The position numbers were made by a program, and so were the translations under genes. The notes below the pieces were generated by a model, which did not search any database, was not told where the DNA came from, and saw nothing but the letters and a program-made list of their open reading frames with translations. A stretch of DNA of 64,000 nt, from the NCBI GenBank assembly GCA_016873495.1, contig VGXC01000013.1:1-64000 (forward strand), given 5' to 3'. Every line of letters starts with the position of its first letter. Position 1 is the first letter of the stretch. Origin of the DNA: Nitrospira sp. GTDB taxonomy: Bacteria; Nitrospirota; Nitrospiria; Nitrospirales; Nitrospiraceae. Below are positions 52,772-64,000 of this stretch, in pieces.

Positions 52772-52933
52772 ATGGCGCGCCATCGGGCGATCAGGTTGCG
52801 ACGAGCCTGCGATACGGTCTGGATGGAGCGGGCGGCGGGGCAGGCGCAGGATCGAGACGTAAATCGGGCCGGCCGTCCCATTAAGGCGCGCACGAGGATC
52901 GTCCGCCGACGATGGAGATGCCCCCGGTCGTAA
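52772..52933 (+). CDS. Small arginine-rich protein (53 aa)
   Basis: The 53-codon ORF has a very strong ribosome site (AGGAGGGA, about six bases before ATG 52772). The product is highly basic: MARHRAIRLRRACDTVWMER and later KARTRIVRRRWRCPRS. It could bind nucleic acid. An intrinsic terminator follows 43 bases after its stop, so it may be the last gene of the nrdJ transcript. No family is recognised. Confidence 0.5.
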   Translation: MARHRAIRLRRACDTVWMERAAGQAQDRDVNRAGRPIKARTRIVRRRWRCPRS

Positions 52934-52976
52934 ATCAGCCGGCATTGAGCGCCGGTGGCGCTTCTGTCAGTCATGG

Positions 52977-53012
52977 AGGGGATGCAGGCTATACGCCGCA
53001 TCCCCTTTGTGC
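52977..53012 (+). terminator. Intrinsic terminator after the small arginine-rich ORF
   Basis: AGGGGATGC (52977-52985) pairs perfectly with GCATCCCCT (52998-53006) around a 12-base loop, followed by TTGTGCTTT. The stem is strong and the T tract is interrupted. Confidence 0.7.
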
Positions 53013-53108
53013 TTTATCCTCTGAGTTCTTCCATTAAGATGGCCTTGCGGAGATCAAATTAGGAAGGCATTGCGTCAACTATTCTTTGTGAAGGGAAGAT
53101 AGATTAGC

Positions 53109-53386
53109 TGGGCGCAGATCGTAGGCAGGTCGAACGAGACTGACGTTCCCGCGGGTTTTCCTGTGGTCTCTGGGTTGACCCGCGGGGGCAAGTGTGGGAA
53201 GAATATGTACATGCGACGGATGAGCTGCTGATAGTGTTGGAAGGGAAACTGTAGTTGGAGATGCAGGGGAAGACGTTCCGCCCAAACATTGAAGAGGAGG
53301 TCTTCATTCCGGCGCACGTCACTCGATCGGTGCGGCACGTGGGCGGCACCACCGCCAAGTGGCTCTATGGATATCAAGAAGCGTAA
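53109..53386 (+). pseudogene. Decayed cupin-domain gene
   Basis: Conceptual translation in two frames restores a small cupin: WAQIVGRSNETDVPAGFPVV in one frame, then QVWEEYVHATDELLIVLEGK, EMQGKTFRPNIEEEVFIPAH and TTAKWLYGYQEA in another, ending at the TAA 53384-53386. A frameshift lies near 53165-53190 and an in-frame TAG at 53252-53254 breaks the core. The cupin metal-site region (HATDE and PAHVTRSVR) is still visible. No intact copy lies in the window. I count this as a recent pseudogene because the residue pattern is well kept. Confidence 0.8.
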
Positions 53387-53420
53387 AGTAGAACGACCTG
53401 AATAACTGGGAGCGAATATT

Positions 53421-53831
53421 ATGCCGGCGATAACGCAATTCGTAATCAGCGAGGAAAGCAAGCCGGGCACCCTGGCCCATGTGGCGTCGGTGCTCGGTGC
53501 GGCGGGGGTGAACATCAAGGCCTTCTCGGCGCCGGAGGTTGCCGGCCACGGCCATCTGCGCTTGTTGGTGAACGATGTGGAGAAGGCAAAAGTTGCGCTC
53601 ACGGGGGGCAAGATCAAGTTTCGGGAAGAGGCGGCCTTGGTCTTGAGTCTGGAAAACAAGCCGGGCGCGTTGAGCGAGATGGCCGAATTGCTCAAACAGG
53701 CCAAGATCAACATCGAGTGCGCCTACCTGACTCCTTCCCGCGAGGGGAAGCGTGCGATCGTGGTGCTGACCGTTTCCGACCAGCAGAAGGCGTTGGCGAC
53801 GCTCCGGGATAAGTCCTTGGACGAAATCTAA
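53421..53831 (+). CDS. Tandem ACT-domain protein
   Basis: This protein has 136 residues with GGGAG eight bases before the ATG. Two ACT domains follow each other: residues about 4-68 (FVISEESKPGTLAHVASVLG) and about 70-136 (LVLSLENKPGALSEMAELLK). Stand-alone tandem ACT proteins bind amino acids and act as sensors, but have no enzyme domain. The five-base gap to rlpA suggests co-transcription. The ligand is unknown. Confidence 0.9.
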   Translation: MPAITQFVISEESKPGTLAHVASVLGAAGVNIKAFSAPEVAGHGHLRLLVNDVEKAKVALTGGKIKFREEAALVLSLENKPGALSEMAELLKQAKINIECAYLTPSREGKRAIVVLTVSDQQKALATLRDKSLDEI

Positions 53832-53835
53832 TAGG

Positions 53836-54540
53836 ATGCTAAAAGAGGTCTACGGCATCGCGCTTCGGCCTCTCCTCATCCGTTCCTGTCTATCGTTGTT
53901 GCTGCTGATTGTCTGGAGCGTGCCTGGCTGTGGGGGCGGGCCGCAGAAGACCCCTTCCCCAGCCGGCTATCCGGCGGGCTACCCAATCGGCCATGTGGAA
54001 CGGGGTGTGGCTTCCTGGTATGGACCGGGGTTCCACGGACATAAGACCGCCAACGGCGAGCAATACGACATGCATCGGTTCACGGCCGCGCACCGCACGC
54101 TTCCGTTGGGCTCCGTCCTGTTGGTGAAGTCGTTGAGCAACGGTCGGACGGTGACGGTGCGCGTCAACGACCGAGGACCTTTCGCCAAGAATCGAATCCT
54201 GGACCTGTCGCTGGGGGCGGCCCAGAGCTTGGGCATGACCGGCGCGGGCACCAACCAGATCGAGCTGCGCGTCACCGCCTACCAGGGCCGTCCCGGCGCC
54301 ATGGGCTACCTCCAGGTCCAGGTGGCGTCGTTCGCCGAACACGCCAATGCCCAGTCGCTGGCGGGGAGGCTCAAAGCCCAGTACCACGATGTGCGTGTCG
54401 CGCGAGTCGAGCTTCCCGCAGGCATCCGGTATCGCGTGCTGGTCGGCCGCTTTACCTCGGAGCAACAGGCAGAGGCCGTGGCGGATAGATTGGGAACTCA
54501 ATTTTCGGTCGAGCCGTTGGTCCTGCGCGACGATACGTAG
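53836..54540 (+). CDS. rlpA: RlpA-family septal lipoprotein with SPOR domain
   Basis: This protein has 234 residues. A lipoprotein signal ends at Cys32 in WSVPGC. The double-psi beta-barrel RlpA domain follows (GVASWYGPGFHGHKTANGE, RVNDRGPFAKNRILDLS with the catalytic-type Asp). The C-terminal SPOR domain (about 160-230, YLQVQVASFAEHANAQSLAG) binds glycan strands without stem peptides at the division site. RlpA enzymes are lytic transglycosylases or their inactive relatives. The order of domains and length are typical. Confidence 0.93.
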   Translation: MLKEVYGIALRPLLIRSCLSLLLLIVWSVPGCGGGPQKTPSPAGYPAGYPIGHVERGVASWYGPGFHGHKTANGEQYDMHRFTAAHRTLPLGSVLLVKSLSNGRTVTVRVNDRGPFAKNRILDLSLGAAQSLGMTGAGTNQIELRVTAYQGRPGAMGYLQVQVASFAEHANAQSLAGRLKAQYHDVRVARVELPAGIRYRVLVGRFTSEQQAEAVADRLGTQFSVEPLVLRDDT

Positions 54541-54711
54541 TCAACCTCTCCGGACTTAATCGCTGCCGCACTTCAACCGCGCATCGGCAGCCATTCGAGC
54601 CTTCTTCAAAGATTGGTCGTGATGTGTTCCGCGGTGAAGTCGCGTTTGTGCGATCCGAGTCATCCAGACCCCGATGTCCCAGGTGGACCAGGATCGCGGT
54701 TTAACGACCGG

Positions 54712-56286
54712 CTAACGGGCGAGGGAACGCAGTCCCACGTTGGCTTGGAGGGTCAGCAGCTCAAAGGCGGTCCACAGGGAGTCGGGAATCGGCGCGGGGA
54801 GATCGGCCCAGATCAATCCGATCAGCCGATTGTTGGTCCGTAAGGGGCCAAGGGCGATTCCGACCGGGCGCAGGCTTTGTAATAGTTGAGGCGGCAGGGT
54901 CTCTGCAAGGCCAGGCCAGGGGCTCTCGAATCGCATCGACGTTGAGGTTTGCGTCAGGCCCGGGCAGGCGGCGGGGCCCTCCTGCGGAATGGCGAATTCG
55001 TTCAGGAAGGTATCGGAGAGGGGGCCGAATCCCAAGCGAGCGATGAATTGGCGATCTTTGGGACTGCTCAACAACAGAAAGGTATGGGTGAACCCGGCCC
55101 CGCGATGGAGTCCTTCCAGCGCGAGGTTTAAGATCGTGTTGAAGTCCGGCTTTTCGAGCATGTGTGCGCCGAGATCGGTCAGGTAATTGAGATAGGCCGG
55201 AGTCGAAGCGGCCTCATCGGTGTTTGCGGAGGACTGGCCAGTGGTCTTCGACGAGGGCGCGACGACTGGGGCGCTTGTCTGTGAAGCGACCTGGCTTGCC
55301 GACGAGGTTAAGGCCGGCGCCACGATTTTAATGCAAGCTTCGACGAGCTCTGCCCGAACCGTGGGCGCTCCTTCAGACGTGACCTTCGAGGGCACCAGAT
55401 GCTTGGGGTCGAATCTTACGACGTCGGCCAATTGAAGCGTTTGTTCGAACGCCAAGGTGACGGTGTTGGTGAGTTTGGTGGTCTCGACGTGGAAGGCGGA
55501 GGCGGCATCGCGGAGGAGTCGCTCCAAACTCGCATTGCTTGCAGCGGAAGCGGGGGAGAGGAGGTTTCTGGCCAGGTCGTTCGCGAGGTGGATGACGGCT
55601 CCCCATCGATCCTCATCCGTCCACTGCGCGCTGGCCTCCCAGCATGGGAGCGTGGCCGCCACAAGTTCCTGTGGAATCTGGTAGGGCTCGCACACCTTGC
55701 GCATGGTCTCCTTCGGGCTGGCTCCCACGACCCGCTGGTGGGCGGTGCTGTATGACAGGTTTTCCTCGATCATGAGGGTTTGGATGTTCTGGCGGACGGT
55801 CGGCAGATGATAGGCCAACGCCAATTCGCCGATGCTCTGGAGAAGGGCGCTGGTGAACAGGAGTTCCGTGTTCGGGAGTTCGAGCGCCTTGCCCAGGTCG
55901 GAGGCCTGGTTGGCGGCGACGAAGGCTTTGGCGATAATCTGGCGGAGGTCCACCCCGGCTGGCAGATGTTTCTGCGCGAATTCGGCGAATTCCCCGGCGA
56001 GGGCGAGATCGCGCAATGCGCCGTACCCGATCAACAGGATCGCTCGCGTAACGGATGTGACGGGCCGTCCCGATTGGCGATTGTAGAAAAAGGTATTGGC
56101 CATCCTGAGGACGCGGGCCGTGAAGGCTTGGTCCTGCAGAATGATTTGTGCCAGCGCATTGATCTCGGTTTTCGAGGAGCTGGCCAACGTAATGACACGG
56201 GCGGCACTCTGCCGGAGGATCGGCAGTTCGCTTTCTTTAATCTTGTCTTGCAGTCGGTCGAGTACCGACTTGGCCAGGACCGGCAT
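54712..56286 (-). CDS. HDOD-domain protein with C-terminal GAF-like domain
   Basis: This protein has 524 residues with AGGAG before the ATG at 56286. The HDOD domain spans about residues 10-230 (LPILRQSAARVITLASSS, LLFTSALLQSIGELALAYHL). A linker rich in Ser/Ala/Thr joins it to a GAF-like sensory domain (about 370-520, LALEGLHRGAGFTHTFLLL). HDOD proteins act in signalling, often with c-di-GMP or two-component pathways, and lack the catalytic HD of true phosphodiesterases. The linker contains TVRAELVEAC, which comes from an inserted palindromic repeat (55333-55360 on the plus strand). A TTGACA word on the minus strand lies about 140 bases upstream of the start. Confidence 0.88.
   Translation of the reverse strand: MPVLAKSVLDRLQDKIKESELPILRQSAARVITLASSSKTEINALAQIILQDQAFTARVLRMANTFFYNRQSGRPVTSVTRAILLIGYGALRDLALAGEFAEFAQKHLPAGVDLRQIIAKAFVAANQASDLGKALELPNTELLFTSALLQSIGELALAYHLPTVRQNIQTLMIEENLSYSTAHQRVVGASPKETMRKVCEPYQIPQELVAATLPCWEASAQWTDEDRWGAVIHLANDLARNLLSPASAASNASLERLLRDAASAFHVETTKLTNTVTLAFEQTLQLADVVRFDPKHLVPSKVTSEGAPTVRAELVEACIKIVAPALTSSASQVASQTSAPVVAPSSKTTGQSSANTDEAASTPAYLNYLTDLGAHMLEKPDFNTILNLALEGLHRGAGFTHTFLLLSSPKDRQFIARLGFGPLSDTFLNEFAIPQEGPAACPGLTQTSTSMRFESPWPGLAETLPPQLLQSLRPVGIALGPLRTNNRLIGLIWADLPAPIPDSLWTAFELLTLQANVGLRSLAR
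55333..55360. repeat. Palindromic repeat inserted in the HDOD linker
   Basis: The sequence CTTCGACGAGCTCTGCCCGA reads on the coding (minus) strand as the peptide RAELVEA. That peptide is a known sign of a dispersed short palindromic repeat that has entered genes in frame. The insertion is in a flexible linker, where it would be tolerated. Confidence 0.5.
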
Positions 56287-56645
56287 CCACGGCTCCTTTC
56301 GTTATCTGGAAACGCACTCTCTTCAACGGTCTTTTGTCTGGATTGCTTGAGCGAGGACTGGGCCAGTCTGGAGTGTGGCTCGAGTCCTGCGTGAGCCATT
56401 GGCGGAATCTCTTCATCGTACGCGATGTCAACCCATTGAATTGATGGGCATTTATTATTGGTTGATTGCCTGATTGCAAGGATTGTGATACAAAAAGCCG
56501 GCTATGGATGACGATGGCCCTATAAGCACCAAGCCGTTCTTACCGCGTCGCACCGTTGCGGTTGCTCTCTTCTCGGCGACGCTCCTGCCGACACCTACCG
56601 GTCGCGCAGCTATATCCACGGCACTAGTCTTCGCCTGATTTCTCC
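56287..56645. other. Divergent intergenic region between the HDOD gene and the CNNM/CorC-type gene
   Basis: About 360 bases with no gene. An AT-rich patch lies at 56438-56500. Promoter-like words occur on both strands (minus-strand TTGACA at 56427-56432, plus-strand TTGATT near 56463) without good -10 partners. A short ATG frame near 56505 ends after six codons. I see no RNA gene. Confidence 0.5.
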
Positions 56646-57884
56646 ATGGACTTTCTGATTCTGCTGGTTTTGATTTTCCTGTCAGCCGTGATCTCGGCGG
56701 CCGAGATCGGATTTTTTTCCGTCAACGAAACGCGCTTGAAAGCCTTGGCGGAGGCCGGGGGTAAGCGAGCGACGCTGGCGTTGCATTTACGGGCTCATCC
56801 CCAGCGGCTCCTCTCCACCATCATGATCGGGGACAACCTGGTCAACATCGGCGCGGCCTCCTGGGCCACGATCCTGACGATCCGGACCTTCGGGTCCGAG
56901 GCCGTGGCGATCGCGACCGGCATCCTGACCTTCCTCCTGCTGATCTTCGGGGACGTGGTACCCAAGACCCTGGCGGCCAAGCATTCGGTGTCCGTCGTGC
57001 TCACGATGGCCTATCCGATCTATTGGATCGAGCAGGCCCTCTCGCCGGTCCTCTTCGTGCTGGAGCCGATGATCGCCGCGATTACGGGCGGGAAGGGGCT
57101 CACGGTGCCCTTCGTGACCGAGGAGGAGCTCAAAATCATGCTGGACGTGGGGGGGAAGGCGGGGGTCATCGAGACCGAAGAGGTCAAGATGATCAAGAAC
57201 GTCTTCCATTTGAACGACCTCACGGCCGAAGATTCGATGACCCCGCGCATCTATGTGTTCGCGCTCGACGGCAATCTGAGGCTGAAGGAGGCGCGGGAGC
57301 AGTTGTTCGCGTCCAAGTATTCCCGCATTCCGCTGTTCGAGGGAAGTCTGGACAACATCATCGGCATTCTCTACAAGACCAAGGCGCTGATGGAGCTGGC
57401 CAAGGGGCATGACGGAGTCCAGCTCAAGGCGATCGCGAATCCGGCCCTATTTGTGCCCCGCGGGAAGCCGGCGGACGACCTCATGAAGCAGTTCCAGCGG
57501 GAGAAACGCCACATGGCCGTCGTCGTGAACGAATTCGGGGGCATGATGGGCCTGATTACGCTGGAGGATCTGCTGGAAGAGGTGGTCGGCGAGATCATGG
57601 ACGAGACCGACCTGGCCGTGGAGTTGATCAAGCGCATCGGCAAGAATCAGATCCTGGTGCACGGGCGGACGGAGGTGCGGCGGATCAACGAGTTTCTGAA
57701 AGTGTCGCTGGACGAGAAGGCGAACACGATCAGCGGACTGATTCAGGAACAGCTGGGCCGCATTCCGGCGGCCGGCGAGGAGGTGCGCGCCGGGGCCTGC
57801 CGCCTTATCGTGCACGAAGCGGATCCCAAGTCCATCAAGAGCGTGCAGATCGTCAAGGAAGAGAAGGCCGACGTCCCGGTCGAG

Positions 57885-57911
<27 letters not shown>
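56646..57911 (+). CDS. CNNM/CorC-type (HlyC/CorC family) membrane protein
   Basis: This protein has 421 residues. An N-terminal DUF21/CNNM membrane domain has three to four spans (FLILLVLIFLSAVISAAEIG, ATGILTFLLLIFGDVVPKTL). Two CBS motifs follow (about 205-325, MTPRIYVFALDG and VVVNEFGGMMGLITLEDLL), then a CorC_HlyC transporter-associated domain at the C-terminus. The family is linked to magnesium or other divalent cation efflux. The 3' end overlaps the convergent diguanylate cyclase gene by 27 bases. Confidence 0.9.
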
Positions 57912-62895
<4,984 letters not shown>

Positions 62896-62979
62896 AAAAG
62901 TTGCAAAGTCAGAAAGACATCACGTCTATCGCCGCCGAGCCTTTGCGACTCGACGACTTGCATACTTTCAGACTGTGGC

Positions 62980-63960
62980 CTACCGTTCCGGGTGCAGCGG
63001 ATCGTCACCTTCGAAGAAAAAATCGCCCAGACCCTGGGGCAAGGCTTGGTCTCCCAGCGCCCGCTTCCGTCGCCGCGAGAGTCCTTCCAAGTCCAGCGCC
63101 TCTTCGCCCAGTACTTTGACCAGCGATTCCCGCCAGGCTTCGTCTTTCGACAGGGGGTGGGTCGAGTCTTGCGCCAGCCGCTTGAGCGCATATTGCAGCA
63201 GGTGAATCCCGTCGCGGACCGAGAACTCCGGATTGAGCTGATGCGCCGCTTGCAAGAAGTCCACGGTCAGCCCCAGCATCTCACCCGGCGCGAAGGGCAT
63301 GTGGTAGCGCAGAATCGCCAGCTCGTCGTCTCGGCGCGGGAAACCCATGCTCAAGGTCGGTTGCAGGCGGGACAGGATGTAATCGGGGACCTCGTAGGTC
63401 GAGGCATCCTCGTTCATGGTCACGCAACAGCGGAAATCGTCCCGGGCCTGAATCAGCAGGCCCGCCACGATGGATTCCACGCAGCGCCGGTGGTCCAGGA
63501 GGGAGGCCAACGAGGCCCAGCTCTTTTCGTTCATCCGGTTGCCCTCGTCCAGCACGCAGACGCTGCCGGTCAACATGGCCGTGACGAGAGGCGAGGCATG
63601 GTAGGCGATCGTGCCGGACTCCGCCAGCACCGGCGTGATCAGCAAATCTTCGGGCCTGGTATCCGCGGTGCATTGGAAAATGTACAGGTCCTGCTTGCGC
63701 TCCTTGGCTCCGGCCATGGCCAGCGAGGTTTTGCCGATGCCGGGCTGGCCGGTGATGCGGGGGGACAGGGGAAGGTCCCGTTCGTCGATCACGAGCCAGC
63801 AGGCGAGCAACTGCTTGAGAATCTCGCGCTCGCCGATCCATTCCTGCGGGGAGTCCATGGGTTGGGCCAGGTGGATGGTCACCCCGTCCAACAGCACCGA
63901 GCGGCCGGCTCTGGTCGTTCCCGCGAGTCCCTTCTGTCCGTCTCCGTCAGGCTTGTGCAT
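62980..63960 (-). CDS. MoxR-type AAA+ ATPase
   Basis: This protein has 326 residues from ATG 63960 with AGGAG upstream. Walker A is [11 protein letters not shown] and Walker B is [11 protein letters not shown] sensor-type segment [14 protein letters not shown] and a likely arginine-finger region ILSRLQPTL follow. MoxR ATPases act as chaperones that insert cofactors or remodel protein complexes, usually with a VWA-domain partner. No VWA protein is seen here; the adjacent 638-residue protein takes that place. It heads a minus-strand operon that continues into ligA. The window ends 40 bases upstream, so an earlier gene is possible. Confidence 0.88.
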   Translation of the reverse strand: MHKPDGDGQKGLAGTTRAGRSVLLDGVTIHLAQPMDSPQEWIGEREILKQLLACWLVIDERDLPLSPRITGQPGIGKTSLAMAGAKERKQDLYIFQCTADTRPEDLLITPVLAESGTIAYHASPLVTAMLTGSVCVLDEGNRMNEKSWASLASLLDHRRCVESIVAGLLIQARDDFRCCVTMNEDASTYEVPDYILSRLQPTLSMGFPRRDDELAILRYHMPFAPGEMLGLTVDFLQAAHQLNPEFSVRDGIHLLQYALKRLAQDSTHPLSKDEAWRESLVKVLGEEALDLEGLSRRRKRALGDQALPQGLGDFFFEGDDPLHPER

Positions 63961-64000
63961 GGCTGCTCCTGGATGCCCGGCCTTCCACAGTTGACGCGGG

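Noticed and set aside
56505-56640. Short ORF before the CNNM/CorC-type gene
   Set aside because: The frame from ATG 56505 stops after six codons.

Overview
The window looks like chromosomal DNA from a member of the genus Nitrospira (phylum Nitrospirota). That is an inference from several features. A complete urea uptake and urease block (porin, urtABCDE, ureABC, ureF, ureG, ureD) lacks ureE. Base composition is high in GC. The window also holds large PAS-type hybrid histidine kinases, a B12-dependent class II ribonucleotide reductase, and GC-rich intergenic repeat elements. No 16S gene, ammonia oxidation gene or nitrite oxidation gene is present, so the assignment rests on gene content alone. 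No CRISPR array, phage gene or intact transposase was found.

Layout. 1-4.7 kb: a hybrid histidine kinase, a convergent REC/HD-GYP response regulator, a tiny membrane protein gene and a broken 5' copy of rph. 5.0-18.5 kb: an accessory block for an unusual nucleotide-activated sugar. It encodes a radical SAM/B12-binding protein, a heptose kinase (HddA-like), a GDP-fucose-synthase-like reductase, a two-subunit thiamine-diphosphate enzyme, a PLP enzyme with His in place of the Schiff-base Lys (ColD/E1 type), an HddC-like guanylyltransferase, an NDP-sugar epimerase, a large membrane protein, a VTT protein and a polyprenyl-phosphate glycosyltransferase. A flavin oxidase (lhgO) follows. This block is bounded by two imperfect copies of the segment [response regulator / small membrane gene / rph 5' end], which suggests an island inserted or exchanged at the rph locus. 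18.9-25.1 kb: housekeeping genes (rph, rdgB, tRNA-Pro, tRNA-Arg, mutY, a mutT-like NUDIX gene, an exonuclease) plus small regulators.

25.2-39.8 kb is the nitrogen module. A porin with a strong promoter and a structured leader is followed by urtA, a RidA-family gene, urtB, urtC, urtD and urtE. A second porin frameshifted at a run of nine G follows. Then a promoter drives ureA, ureB and ureC, with ureF, ureG and ureD after them. The pathway runs from outer-membrane entry through ABC import to hydrolysis of urea to ammonia and CO2. The module is rich in repeats: a 13-bp perfect hairpin after urtA, a palindromic repeat inside the urtB reading frame, twelve tandem copies of a heptamer between urtB and urtC, a long inverted repeat after urtE, and a 123-bp inverted-repeat element between ureC and ureF.

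39.9-64 kb is mixed chromosome: a second hybrid kinase, a 27-codon membrane microprotein candidate, the tRNA methylthiotransferases mtaB-miaB, an AmpG-like transporter, nrdJ behind a promoter-leader-terminator arrangement that looks like an attenuation RNA, a cupin pseudogene, an ACT-domain protein, RlpA, an HDOD protein, a CNNM/CorC-type protein, and a minus-strand operon of MoxR ATPase, an unrecognised 638-residue protein, ligA and a diguanylate cyclase. The best candidates for undescribed biology are the island sugar pathway, the nrdJ leader RNA and the MoxR plus 638-residue protein pair.
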